Of a DNA stretch of 64,000 bases, positions 25,398-34,227 are shown piece by piece. A model generated the notes under the pieces. It saw only the letters and a program-made list of their open reading frames with translations. It did not search any database and was not told the origin of the DNA. The DNA lies in contig NZ_DAQC01000001.1 in the NCBI RefSeq assembly GCF_002502735.1, forward strand, positions 1,123,212-1,187,211. Direction: 5' to 3'. The position numbers and the translations under genes were made by a program. The stretch comes from Methanoregula sp. UBA64. Lineage in GTDB: Archaea > Halobacteriota > Methanomicrobia > Methanomicrobiales > Methanospirillaceae. The stretch's first letter is position 1. Every line of letters starts with the position of its first letter.

Positions 25398-26291
25398 CTA
25401 GCCCTCAACAACCTTGACAAGGGATTCCATAACCTTGTCGACGCTCGCCCAGGTAGGGCTGTCCCCGCGCCGGATGATAAAGGGCCGTCCCTCGTCGCCG
25501 GCTTTACGCATCTCTATATCGATCGGGATGGCACCAAGGAAGGGGACCGAGAACTCCTCGGCGATCTTCTTGCCGCCGCCCTTGCCGAAGAGATCGATCT
25601 CTTCACCGCAGTGGGGGCAGATCATACCGCTCATGTTCTCGATGATACCGATCACCGGCAGTCCCAGTTTCTCGACGAACTTGATCGCTTTTTTCGAATC
25701 GAGGGTGGCGACATCCTGCGGCGTGGTAACGATCACGGCGCCCCGGACATTGGGGGCGAGCTGGGCGATCGTGAGGGCTTCGTCACCGGTTCCCGGCGGA
25801 AGATCCACGACAAGATAATCGAGGGAACCCCATTCGACATCGGTAAGGAACTGGTTGATCGCCGCCATCTTCATGGGCCCGCGCCAGATGATCGGGGTGC
25901 TCGTATCCGGGAGTAAAAATGCCATGGAGATGACCGCAAGGGATCCCGTGACCTTGACCGGGACAATCTTGTTTCCCATCGTCGCGAGTTTCTGGTCCTC
26001 TAACCCGAGCATTTTCGGGATATTGGGACCGTGCATGTCGAGGTCAAGCAGGCCGACATTGTACCCGTGGCTCGAAAGCGCATAGGCAAGGTTGACCGAG
26101 ACCGTGGACTTGCCGACACCGCCCTTGCCCGAGAGGACAAGGATGACGTGTTTTACATCGATTGCTGCTTTCGGAGGAAGGCCCGGTTTTGCATCGGAAC
26201 AGTTCCCGGCCGATGCGCAGCCGGAACATTCGTGAGAGCAGGATTCCTTGGTGGGTGTTTGCGGGATTTTTCCTTCAGGTTTCTTTGCCAT
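25398..26291 (-). CDS. Mrp/NBP35-type Fe-S cluster carrier ATPase
   Basis: The protein is 297 residues from MAKKPEGK; a perfect AGGAGGT site precedes this ATG, so the longer frame is rejected. The N-terminus has a four-cysteine stretch (CSHECSGCASAGNC) like NBP35. The deviant Walker A is SGKGGVGKST, and the C-terminal half has CPHCGEEIDLFG, the C-x2-C that binds a bridging cluster in dimers. Such proteins bind and deliver [4Fe-4S] clusters. It is in an operon with the small gene at 25084. Confidence 0.92.
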   Translation of the reverse strand: MAKKPEGKIPQTPTKESCSHECSGCASAGNCSDAKPGLPPKAAIDVKHVILVLSGKGGVGKSTVSVNLAYALSSHGYNVGLLDLDMHGPNIPKMLGLEDQKLATMGNKIVPVKVTGSLAVISMAFLLPDTSTPIIWRGPMKMAAINQFLTDVEWGSLDYLVVDLPPGTGDEALTIAQLAPNVRGAVIVTTPQDVATLDSKKAIKFVEKLGLPVIGIIENMSGMICPHCGEEIDLFGKGGGKKIAEEFSVPFLGAIPIDIEMRKAGDEGRPFIIRRGDSPTWASVDKVMESLVKVVEG

Positions 26292-26523
26292 GGTAGTACC
26301 TCCTGGATCTTTTTTTACCCGATTGTGCGGTAATCTTTGGGTCTTAGTAGGTTTTTCCTGCGAGACAATAAAGATGTGGAGATGGCGGCACACGATGACC
26401 GGGGGACTGGTTCCCCGGGTCGAAAGGTCATGTCTGGAAGAATTGGCCGTTCTCCGGCCCGGCCTCGTATACACAACCGCAAGGAGGCAGGTATTTTTAT
26501 CCGCAAAAACCCAGATCCATCCG

Positions 26524-26982
26524 ATGAAACCGCTCGTAGTCTCCTTAGGTTTCCTGGAATTTCCCCTGGATTATACCGCTGACGGGGGCAACCGCTCGCC
26601 CCGGATCACCTTAAAGGATCTGGAGGCCGGTGCCGTGTCTGTTGCGATCATGGTGTTTAACCCGTTTATCAAGTCCTGCTGTTCGTTTACCCCGTGGATC
26701 ATCTGGAACCTGCCTCCGGCGCCGGTGATCCCGGAGGGTATCCCGAAGGATGGCAGGGTCACCCTGCCGATATCCGCAGTCCAGGGCATCACGGACTATG
26801 GGATCACCGGGTACACCGGCCCGCAACCGCCTCCCGGAGAGACGCATCGTTACCAGTTCAGGGTTTACGTTCTCGATATCCTGCTCGATCTTCCCCCGGG
26901 ATCCGACAAGCACAGCCTGGTGGCGGCAATGGATGGCCACATGATCCAGTACGGCGAGACCGTCGCGATCTGTACCCGCTGA
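26524..26982 (+). CDS. YbhB/YbcL family (PEBP-like) protein
   Basis: The protein is 152 residues from MKPLVVSLG. Family features are the ADGGNRSPRI opening, FTPWIIWNLPP in place of the typical F-x-HWVLYNIP block, YGITGYTGPQPPPGETHRYQF and the C-terminal AMDGHMI. Members resemble phosphatidylethanolamine-binding proteins; their archaeal role is unknown. The central His of the HWV block is replaced by Pro (FTPWI), which may alter the anion pocket. It is transcribed divergently from mrp. Confidence 0.85.
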   Translation: MKPLVVSLGFLEFPLDYTADGGNRSPRITLKDLEAGAVSVAIMVFNPFIKSCCSFTPWIIWNLPPAPVIPEGIPKDGRVTLPISAVQGITDYGITGYTGPQPPPGETHRYQFRVYVLDILLDLPPGSDKHSLVAAMDGHMIQYGETVAICTR

Positions 26983-27138
26983 TTCTTTCCCGATACACGC
27001 TGGCATACCACGGTTTTGCGAGGGGCATTGCACCGGTCGGGTTCCCGGCAATGATCGTGCCGGCGGCTGGTTTTTTCCCCGGCCCTCCGGTATCGCGGCA
27101 GCATTAAAGCCATCGTGCTCGTACTAAAGAGGTGAGAT

Positions 27139-28326
27139 ATGGATACGGTCAGGAACCCCGCAGGTACTCACTTGCCACGCGAAGATCGGATACACCGGTA
27201 TACAGAGGAGCGCGAGGCACTCTTCTCCCCCCATGCAACCCGGAGCACCCGGGCAGTGCGCAGGAAAAACCGGAAGCCGGAAGATATCCGTACACCCTTT
27301 TCCCGGGACGCGGACCGCATCATCCATACCCGGGCCTACTCCCGCTATATCGACAAGACCCAGGTATTTTACCTGGTGGAAAACGATCACATTACCCACC
27401 GGGTGATCCATGTCCAGCTGGTCTCGAAGATCGCCCGCACCATCGGGCGCTCGCTCCGGCTCAACGAAGACCTCATCGAGGCGATAGCGCTTGGCCACGA
27501 TATCGGCCATATCCCGTACGGCCATTTTGGGGAGAGCTGCCTCTCCACCTTATGCGAAGAGCACGGGATCGGGAAGTTTACCCACAATGTCCAGAGCATC
27601 CGGTTTCTGGACCGGATCGAGGACCAGGACCTGACCATGCAGGTTCTGGACGGGATCCTCTGCCATAACGGCGAGAGCGACGATGTCAGGATCTCCCCGG
27701 TTCCCTGTCCGGACTGGGCAGCCTTCGACCAAAAAGTTGCCGGATATGCCGCAAAATGCCGTATGGATCCGCCGATGACGCTCGAAGGCTGCGTGGTGAA
27801 ATTTGCCGATACCATCGCCTATATCGGCCGCGATCTCCAGGATGCAGAAGAGGTCGGCCTGATCGCCGGTCCTGACGAGATCCCGGAAGAATGCCGGGAG
27901 ATCCTCGGGTCGGACAACCGTGTCATCGTCGACACCCTCATCCACAATCTTATCGATCATTCGGATTCCGAAAACAAGGCATATATCTCATACAGCCGGG
28001 ATGTCGAACGGGCGCTCGTAGCACTCCGGGCATTTTCCCGAAAGCAGATCTATAATAACCCGAAACTTACCGCCGAACGGGAAAAGATCCAGGGGATGTA
28101 CCGGACGCTCTTTTGCCGGTACCTCGACGATATCGAAGCTGATCGCCGTACCTCCCGGATATTCCCCGAGTTTATCGAATCGCCGTGGGTCAACCGGGAG
28201 TATGTAACATCGACCGCACCGGCCGGCCTTGTCCGGGACTATATCGCCGGGATGACCGACCGCTACTTCCTCAGGCGTTTCGAGGAGTGCGTGCTGCCCC
28301 ACAAAACCGAAGGCTCGTTCCGGTGA
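27139..28326 (+). CDS. dGTPase-like HD-domain phosphohydrolase
   Basis: The 395-residue protein has a His-Asp metal site: His from HRVIHVQLV, HD within ALGHDIGHIPYGHFGE, and a later Asp in KFADTIAYIGRD. The N-terminal FSRDADRIIHTRAYSRYIDKTQVF block is typical of the deoxyguanosine triphosphate triphosphohydrolase family. Enzymes of this type hydrolyse dNTPs to nucleoside and tripolyphosphate and help control dNTP pools. The specificity here is not known. Confidence 0.85.
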   Translation: MDTVRNPAGTHLPREDRIHRYTEEREALFSPHATRSTRAVRRKNRKPEDIRTPFSRDADRIIHTRAYSRYIDKTQVFYLVENDHITHRVIHVQLVSKIARTIGRSLRLNEDLIEAIALGHDIGHIPYGHFGESCLSTLCEEHGIGKFTHNVQSIRFLDRIEDQDLTMQVLDGILCHNGESDDVRISPVPCPDWAAFDQKVAGYAAKCRMDPPMTLEGCVVKFADTIAYIGRDLQDAEEVGLIAGPDEIPEECREILGSDNRVIVDTLIHNLIDHSDSENKAYISYSRDVERALVALRAFSRKQIYNNPKLTAEREKIQGMYRTLFCRYLDDIEADRRTSRIFPEFIESPWVNREYVTSTAPAGLVRDYIAGMTDRYFLRRFEECVLPHKTEGSFR

Positions 28327-28331
28327 AGGGA

Positions 28332-28523
28332 TCAGTCGTACTTTCCCTTTGGCCGTTCCCACCCGGTAAAACCGCAGTAGATACAGCCATCGCCGCCACA
28401 GGCCGGGCAGTACTTCTTTGGCGCCCGTACAAGAACCGTACCGGTTTTGTTGCAATAGGTGCAGCCTGCCCCCTCGCAGTGCCTGCATTGCGCCGGTTCC
28501 CAGGATATGGTTTCGTCAGTCAT
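28332..28523 (-). CDS. Small DnaJ-type cysteine-rich zinc-finger protein
   Basis: The 63-residue protein contains four C-x2-C units (CRHC, CTYC, CPAC, CIYC) with glycine spacing (CEGAGCTYC, CGGDGCIYC). It resembles the central zinc domain of DnaJ but has no J domain. It lies 14 nt downstream of the receptor kinase gene on the same strand and may share its transcript. A role as a small zinc-binding adaptor is possible; no function is shown. Confidence 0.6.
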   Translation of the reverse strand: MTDETISWEPAQCRHCEGAGCTYCNKTGTVLVRAPKKYCPACGGDGCIYCGFTGWERPKGKYD

Positions 28524-28537
28524 TATTCCATCCCCGG

Positions 28538-30652
28538 TTAATCGTCCTCGTCAAGATACCGGGACAATGCATCCAGTAACTCGTCTGCGGTCTGGTACCG
28601 GTCTGCGGGGTTCTTTGCAAGGCATTTGAGGATAATCTTCTCGACCGCCTCAGCCTCGGGATTGTACTCGGTGGGCGGGATCGGTTCTTCCCGCACGATG
28701 GCATTCCCCACCTCGACAATACTTTCGCCGCCGAACGGTATCGACCCGGTCACCAGTTCGTAAAAGAGTGCCCCCAGTTGGTAGATGTCCGTCCGCACAT
28801 CCGTCCTCCCGAATTCCGCAGGCGAGACCTGCTCGGGGGCCGCATAGGAGAGGGAAAACCCGGCAACGCTTGACTTCGCCATGGTGGTTGCGATGACCTT
28901 GCTCATCCCCCAGTCGGTGATCTTGGGGACAAATTCCCCGGTCATGAGGATATTGTGGGGCTTGATGTCCCGGTGGATGATCCCGTGGGCATGGGCGTAG
29001 GTAAGACCGTCGGCAATCCCGTGAACGATATGTACTGCTTTCCAGACCGGGAGGGGTTTTGTCACTTCCTCAAGCGACCCCGGTACATATTCCATCTCGA
29101 CATAGGGGATGGGGAGGATGTTTACCTCGAGCACTTCTACGATATTGGGGTGACGGAGCGTCTGCCACGCAGCGATCTCGTTTAAGAAACATTTTCCGGT
29201 CACCTCATCGAAACTGATGGGGAGCTTGACGGCAACCAGGCGGTTGTCCGATTTGCGGTGGGCGGCAAAGACATTCGCCACGCCGCCGCGCCCGATATGC
29301 CGGATATCCATGTATTTTCCCTCCAGTTCGGGGGGGAAATAGGCCTTGGATGCTGCCGAAGGGGAACTGTTCTCTTCGGCAGGGAGGCTTTCGGTCTCCG
29401 GGACAAGGACGGTCTGTTCGGCCTCGTTTTCCCGCGGAATGACGGGCATTACCGGCTCTGCGGCAGGCCCGGTGTCTTTTTTCAGGTCAACGGGGCGTTC
29501 AACGCTCTTCTCTGTCGGGGGTTTTTTAAGGGAAAACCGGGGCCGGCGTTTATTCGGTGACGATAAAACCAGGAAAGCCACGACTCCGATAACCGCGAGG
29601 ACCGCAAGGATGGCAAAAGCATACCAGACACGGTTTTCACCCTGTTCGGGCGCAGCGGCCACCGGGCCGGCTGTCTGGGCAGGGGAGGCAGTCACAGGGG
29701 GAGTACCATGCTGGGAGAGTATTGTCACGGTCCGGGCAGGAGCCGGGGTTGTTACGGAGGGAATTACAGAGGAAGGAGTGACCTGCGTATAATATTCGGC
29801 CGGATCCATGAGCGGGAAGGCATCCGCTTCGTTCTTTGCCCCGCCCGCACCATGCGTCATCCCCTGGCCGACCGTATACTGCGTATCGCCGATCCCGTCA
29901 GAATTCTGATCGGCGCCATGGTAGTCGCTCCAGTAATTCCCCATCCGGCTTACCGATGTCTTTCCCAGGTAGACATAGGACTGGCCCGATACCGTATCCC
30001 AGATGGCCCCGGACCCCTTGGATATCACGTTCTCCGTATTGGAAAAGGTATTGAGGACAATGGTATTTCCCCCGGAGCGTTCATCGACGGAGATCCCGAC
30101 CGCATTCTTCATCACCCGGTTTTTTGTGATCACGTTTCCCTGCGCATTTTTCAGCGATATCCCGGCCTGGCGGCTGTCGGAGATTGAATTCCCCAAAACC
30201 TGGTTGTTTGCGGCCGATACGAGCTCGACACCGATGGCATTTCCCACGAGGGTATTTTCCGCAACCGTATTCCCGTTCGATGCAATACGGATCCCACCGG
30301 CCTCGCTGTTCCTGACAGAAAAACCCCGAACGGTACAACCGTCTGCGGCGATCTCGATCGCAGCTCCCCTGCTACCCGGATCGATCACCGGTACTCCGGC
30401 ACCGGTATCGACACCGACAAGGGTAATTTTTTTGGTAATCTTTACCGTCTCAGGGTAGGTGCCGCTCCAGACCGTGACCGTATCGAGCGGGGACGCCCAG
30501 CTTACCGCATCCTGGATACTGGTAAAACTCGCTCCCGATGGGGCGACCGTATATTCTGCCCCCTGTACAGGAGCCCCGGCAAGAAAGAGCAACAGCAGCA
30601 GGGTACAACAGAACAGCTGAAACGGGCGGCCAAAAAAACAACGGGTAATCAT
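28538..30652 (-). CDS. Receptor-type Ser/Thr protein kinase with beta-helix ectodomain
   Basis: The protein is 704 residues from the ATG at 30652. The open frame reaches a GTG at 30679, but the TATA box at 30690-30699 places the transcript start after it. The order is: signal peptide (about 1-31); NosD/pectate-lyase-like right-handed beta-helix (about 33-290) with repeated G-N-x-I and N-x-V-x-x-N turns; Thr/Pro-rich linker; one membrane span (about 343-363); basic and proline-rich region; Hanks-type kinase domain (about 446-704). The glycine loop is GRGGVANV, the lysine is in VAVK (476), the catalytic loop is HRDIKPHN (560-567), and APEQ is present. The DFG motif is DWG (580-582). An extracellular ligand sensed by the beta-helix is inferred. 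An HTH-FHA gene lies just upstream. Confidence 0.88.
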   Translation of the reverse strand: MITRCFFGRPFQLFCCTLLLLLFLAGAPVQGAEYTVAPSGASFTSIQDAVSWASPLDTVTVWSGTYPETVKITKKITLVGVDTGAGVPVIDPGSRGAAIEIAADGCTVRGFSVRNSEAGGIRIASNGNTVAENTLVGNAIGVELVSAANNQVLGNSISDSRQAGISLKNAQGNVITKNRVMKNAVGISVDERSGGNTIVLNTFSNTENVISKGSGAIWDTVSGQSYVYLGKTSVSRMGNYWSDYHGADQNSDGIGDTQYTVGQGMTHGAGGAKNEADAFPLMDPAEYYTQVTPSSVIPSVTTPAPARTVTILSQHGTPPVTASPAQTAGPVAAAPEQGENRVWYAFAILAVLAVIGVVAFLVLSSPNKRRPRFSLKKPPTEKSVERPVDLKKDTGPAAEPVMPVIPRENEAEQTVLVPETESLPAEENSSPSAASKAYFPPELEGKYMDIRHIGRGGVANVFAAHRKSDNRLVAVKLPISFDEVTGKCFLNEIAAWQTLRHPNIVEVLEVNILPIPYVEMEYVPGSLEEVTKPLPVWKAVHIVHGIADGLTYAHAHGIIHRDIKPHNILMTGEFVPKITDWGMSKVIATTMAKSSVAGFSLSYAAPEQVSPAEFGRTDVRTDIYQLGALFYELVTGSIPFGGESIVEVGNAIVREEPIPPTEYNPEAEAVEKIILKCLAKNPADRYQTADELLDALSRYLDEDD

Positions 30653-30689
30653 GGGGCAGGTTCCGGTATTCAGGATCACGGGGCATTAT

Positions 30690-30699
30690 CCTATTTATA
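30690..30699 (-). promoter_or_regulatory. TATA box of the receptor kinase gene
   Basis: The minus strand reads ATATAAATAG. With initiation about 25 nt on, the leader before the ATG at 30652 is short (about 15 nt). The in-frame GTG at 30679 falls outside the transcript. Confidence 0.65.
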
Positions 30700-30748
30700 T
30701 CTGTATAATGGAACGGGTTATACTCCCCCTTACCAAAAGAGGAGTTCT

Positions 30749-31540
30749 TCAGTGGCCCGGGGGAATGATCAGCAGCAGCCGGGCGCTCCCGGCCCCTTTT
30801 GCAAGTTCCAGAAGATCGCCGTCGTGGACGGGTGTCGGCACATTCTTTTCCACCCGTGCGTTATTGAGGACCGTTCCACCGGTACTACCGCAGTCTTCAT
30901 AGATCCATCCCCCTTTTTTGAGGATAAATTTTCCGTGGGGCCGGCTGATCCGGGTTACGGCCGTATACGAAGCAGACAACTCGACATCGGAGTCCCCGGT
31001 TGCATCGGCAGGCCGTTCAGGATCGATCCTCCCGACCCGGAGGCTGTCGGTCCTGAAAAGGTAAATCTTCCCGTCGTCACGACCGCCAAGGACAATAGCC
31101 GCAGGAACGTTCCCGAGCACTTCCTGCGAAAGGGTGTTTTTGACCTCTGCGAGCCGCCGGGAGATCTCCCCTCCGATGATCTGGACCCGGGTGTTGGAGA
31201 ATAACCCGAGATTGCGGATAATGGATTCAAGTCCGCCCGGCACAAGGGAATACTGCCAGACCGGGTGGATGCCTTTTGAGGTGGGGGATCCAAGTCCCGC
31301 CTCTTTTTTTATCACCCCGATACTCATGAGCTTGTCGAGATGTTTCTTGGTGTTTTCATAGCTCGTCTCGATCTCGTTTGCGATCGCCCGGGCATCGCGG
31401 GGCTTTTTCTCTAAGAACTTGACAATCCTGAGCCGTGCGCTGCTGGAGAGTACATCCAGATATTCCGAGAGCTCGTCGAACGATTCCGCAGTATCCTCAA
31501 CAACGATCGTAGGAGACTTGTCTGCCGGGTCCATAGGCAT
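30749..31540 (-). CDS. Winged-helix plus FHA domain protein (phosphothreonine-reading regulator)
   Basis: The 263-residue protein has an N-terminal winged-helix domain of ArsR type (about 20-95; YLDVLSSSARLRIVKFLEKK, and SYENTKKHLDKLMSIGVIKK as the recognition helix). A linker follows, then an FHA domain (about 160-258). FHA signature residues are the GR pair (LRVGR), S-R-x-x-G in place of S-R-x-H (SRPHGKF keeps SR and H), DCGSTGGT (the usual N is G) and HDGDLLEL. FHA domains bind phosphothreonine peptides. With the receptor kinase gene 69 bp downstream on the same strand, I infer a kinase-to-transcription pathway. Confidence 0.85.
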   Translation of the reverse strand: MPMDPADKSPTIVVEDTAESFDELSEYLDVLSSSARLRIVKFLEKKPRDARAIANEIETSYENTKKHLDKLMSIGVIKKEAGLGSPTSKGIHPVWQYSLVPGGLESIIRNLGLFSNTRVQIIGGEISRRLAEVKNTLSQEVLGNVPAAIVLGGRDDGKIYLFRTDSLRVGRIDPERPADATGDSDVELSASYTAVTRISRPHGKFILKKGGWIYEDCGSTGGTVLNNARVEKNVPTPVHDGDLLELAKGAGSARLLLIIPPGH

Positions 31541-31767
31541 TCAGTACTGTTTAGTCGTTGTGTCTTACTATAACCCTATCCACGCATGTTCCGCAGGGGT
31601 ACGGGATACAACCCGTCCGGGAATGGATGTAACCGGGGGGTTCAATATACCAACCTGCATCATCGGCCCAATATATGTGCTCCTGCATAAAACATAGCAA
31701 TCAGGTGATACCCACAAAGCGGCGTGTCACCGACCCACAAAAAAGAACAAAAACCGGAGATGCACGC

Positions 31768-32004
31768 ATGGATACCGGAAAGATCATGATGGGAACCGCA
31801 CTGCTCCTGATTACGATCGGCCTTCTGGCACATCCTGCGGGCGCTGCAGATACCGGTACCGTGATACCGGGTATACCGGCAACAGGTACCGCAGATGCTA
31901 CAACCCTTCACGGGCACTGCCTTTTGGGCAGTCTCCCGTCCACCGGTTCCTCCGGCATTGCCACGCACCCGTACGAACGATTGAACCGGTCTCCTGTACC
32001 CTGA
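31768..32004 (+). CDS. Small secreted protein, possibly truncated
   Basis: The protein is 78 residues from MDTGKIMMG, with GGAGATG spaced 6 nt before the ATG. There is a clear signal peptide (about 1-27, ending HPAGAADT), then TVIPGIPATGTADAT and a proline/glycine-rich tail with no recognisable domain. The tail loses the look of coding sequence after about residue 45. It could be a frameshifted or truncated remnant of a larger surface protein. Confidence 0.4.
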   Translation: MDTGKIMMGTALLLITIGLLAHPAGAADTGTVIPGIPATGTADATTLHGHCLLGSLPSTGSSGIATHPYERLNRSPVP

Positions 32005-32309
32005 CCCGTACCGTAATCTGCATCATTGGATGGTGAGCACAAGATCGAAAACGGTGCAGGAGATCTTTACCAGCCACATCCCCGCTTAAAAAAAGCAGGG
32101 AAAATACCTCGCGCATAAAAAAACAATCCCAGTCCTCCAGGCTTCATACCGGCACATCGTGCCCCATACATTCACTTTTTTTTTAAAAGAGAGCAAAAAA
32201 AATCCCCGTACATTGTTACCAGAATATACCCGCAGGAACACGAGCCGGGTATCCCTGGCAAACCATGATCGAGATTAAAAAAAAAGAGCTGAATAAAAAA
32301 AAGGGAAGA
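32005..32309. other. AT-rich intergenic region, no gene seen
   Basis: About 305 bp lie between the small secreted protein and the PGF-CTERM-type gene. The region contains several A- and T-runs (32085-32097, 32176-32183, 32276-32284) that may end transcripts from both sides. I see no credible coding frame. Confidence 0.45.
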
Positions 32310-33239
32310 TTACTGCTTCTTATGTTCCTGCCGGAAAACCATGAGTGCGCCGATAATTCCCACTCCCGCAATTGCTGCAATGCCAAAACCCGGGGATTTT
32401 TTTGCCGGGGTAGGAATGGAGGTCAGCGGGATAATGGTAGTAGGTTTTGTGGTCGGCTTCAGGGAAAAGGTCGGCTGTGTCGTGGGCGGTGAGGTAACCG
32501 GGGTCGTAGTCACGGATGCCGAAGTCGTTGTGGCAAGCTGGATATTGTCGATCCAGCCGGTGGCAAACTTATTGGTCGAACCGTCGCCGTAATCCCCGAC
32601 AGAACCAATATAGATCCGGTTCATGTTTTTCAGGGGTTCTTTCGTGGAGAGGAAATAACTCCAGAGCTGTGTTCCGGTAAGCTTGTTCGTTACGGTCATG
32701 GTCAGTATTTCAGCATCGTCGTCATACGCTACCCGAACGTGGTACGGTGTGTTGACAGCGTATTTAACCGTCGGCCCGCCGTACGAAGACGTATCGCTGG
32801 TTGTTTCCATGAGCTTCGCGCTCGGGGTGATGAGCCGGAGGGTCATGATCTGCCCGTATTTTGCATTGCTAAACGCGGTAATCACATTCGGGCCTTTTCC
32901 AACATCCATCTCGGTTCCCGAAAAGCCCAGGCGGAAGGTCGAACCTTCATCCACCGATTCCAGCGTGACATCGTAATCGAGGGTAAACGATCCCTTCTCA
33001 TAATCGATAGCTGGGGAATAGGCATAATTCCCGGTCCCGGGTGCGATGCTGAAATGGTACATCTCTTTTGACGAATCCCAGTAATCGACAGACGGGTTGT
33101 TCGTTGTCCAGCGGGGATTTGTCGCAAAGTTGGTCTGGTACAGGGTTTTCTGGGCGCTGGTGTCGGCCAGGACCGGGCTGACCGTGAGGAACACCAGCAG
33201 CGTAAGAATCGATACGATGATGATTTTTGCAGCGTTCAT
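32310..33239 (-). CDS. Secreted protein with PGF-CTERM-like sorting signal
   Basis: The 309-residue protein has a signal peptide (about 1-25, ending SPVLADT). A beta-sandwich-like domain follows (about 30-230) with an FRLGFSG and GWIDNIQL pattern seen in concanavalin/laminin-G-like carbohydrate-binding folds. Then come a Thr/Pro-rich stalk (about 235-280) and a C-terminus of SPGFG, a hydrophobic span and a basic end (FRQEHKKQ). That last part is the PGF-CTERM tripartite signal for archaeosortase A, which anchors proteins to lipid at the cell surface. A ligand is not known. Confidence 0.7.
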   Translation of the reverse strand: MNAAKIIIVSILTLLVFLTVSPVLADTSAQKTLYQTNFATNPRWTTNNPSVDYWDSSKEMYHFSIAPGTGNYAYSPAIDYEKGSFTLDYDVTLESVDEGSTFRLGFSGTEMDVGKGPNVITAFSNAKYGQIMTLRLITPSAKLMETTSDTSSYGGPTVKYAVNTPYHVRVAYDDDAEILTMTVTNKLTGTQLWSYFLSTKEPLKNMNRIYIGSVGDYGDGSTNKFATGWIDNIQLATTTSASVTTTPVTSPPTTQPTFSLKPTTKPTTIIPLTSIPTPAKKSPGFGIAAIAGVGIIGALMVFRQEHKKQ

Positions 33240-33467
33240 AAAAGACTCTCCATTCGTTCCGTACAGGGATACTTTGTGATCTCACCCTGATGTTTATCGT
33301 CAGGTACTGCCCTGTCCTGATGATATATACATATATATGCGGCACCGTCGTTTTTATAAATATCCTTGCCCCGGCAAAAGCCTGCCCGGCATACTTTGAC
33401 CCGGGGCCTGCCGAGCACTATATTTATCACCGAAATAGGGCAATATCATAGAGCAGAAAAGATTCTC

Positions 33468-33538
33468 GCGATAGTAGTCTAGCGGCAGGACAGGAGCTTC
33501 CCAAGCTTCTAACCCGGGTTCGATCCCCGGCTATCGCA
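33468..33538 (+). tRNA. tRNA-Gly (anticodon CCC)
   Basis: The acceptor arms are GCGATAG and CTATCGC with discriminator A33538. The anticodon arm GGAGC-TTCCCAA-GCTTC has CCC at the anticodon, and the T arm contains GGTTCGATCC. No CCA is encoded. The DUF5612 gene starts 8 nt after the tRNA, so one transcript is likely. Confidence 0.93.
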
Positions 33539-33546
33539 TCAGTTGT

Positions 33547-34227
33547 ATGGACACGGAAACTGAACGCTGTGCGCTGCGGATCATTGCGGAGAACACGAGG
33601 GGCGTACTGCGGGATATAGCATCCGTGCTCGCAGATCATGGGGCAAACATCCTCATGGTCAACCAAGAGATCTTTGAGACCGGGCAGTATGCCGGGATGG
33701 GGGAAGTCTATCTCGAATACGAAGCAGGCCCCGCCGACCGCGAACAGCTCATCCGCGATCTCGACGCCCTGCCTCTCGTTAAAGAGGTAAAATCCTTCCA
33801 GCCTTTCGACAATATCTTCGGATCGCGGGTCATTATCATCGGCGGCGGGGCACAGGTGGCGCAGGTGGCGCTCGGGGCAGTGAACGAAGCCGACCGGCAT
33901 AATATCCGGGGCGAACGGATCTCGGTAGATACCATCCCCCTTGTCGGGGAACGGACCCTTGCGCAGGCAGTTGACGCAGTTTCGCGCCTCCAGCGGGTGT
34001 CCATTCTCGTCCTTGCCGGATCGATCATGGGCGGCGATATCACAAAGGCGGTGGACCGGGTGCGGGAGGCGGGAATCCCGGTCATCGCGCTCAACATGGC
34101 AGGAACCGTCCCGGAGCATGCAGATCTTGTTGTCACTGACCCGATCCAGGCCGGTGTTTTTGCGGTCATGCACGTGAGCAGCAAGGCAGTATTCGATATC
34201 TCCCGGGTCCGGGGAAGGAAATTTTAA
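33547..34227 (+). CDS. ACT-domain protein (DUF5612 type)
   Basis: The 226-residue protein has an N-terminal ACT domain (about 5-80; ALRIIAENTRGVLRDIASVLADHGANI). A C-terminal alpha/beta domain follows (about 90-226) with VIIIGGGAQVAQVALG and VLAGSIMGGDIT. ACT domains usually bind amino acids and regulate enzymes. The gene starts 8 nt after tRNA-Gly and overlaps the YrdC-type gene by 1 nt. I infer an amino-acid-linked role, but the ligand is unknown. Confidence 0.75.
   Translation: MDTETERCALRIIAENTRGVLRDIASVLADHGANILMVNQEIFETGQYAGMGEVYLEYEAGPADREQLIRDLDALPLVKEVKSFQPFDNIFGSRVIIIGGGAQVAQVALGAVNEADRHNIRGERISVDTIPLVGERTLAQAVDAVSRLQRVSILVLAGSIMGGDITKAVDRVREAGIPVIALNMAGTVPEHADLVVTDPIQAGVFAVMHVSSKAVFDISRVRGRKF

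Noticed and set aside
30653..30679. GTG start at 30679 for the receptor kinase
   Set aside because: The TATA box at 30690-30699 would start the transcript after this GTG.
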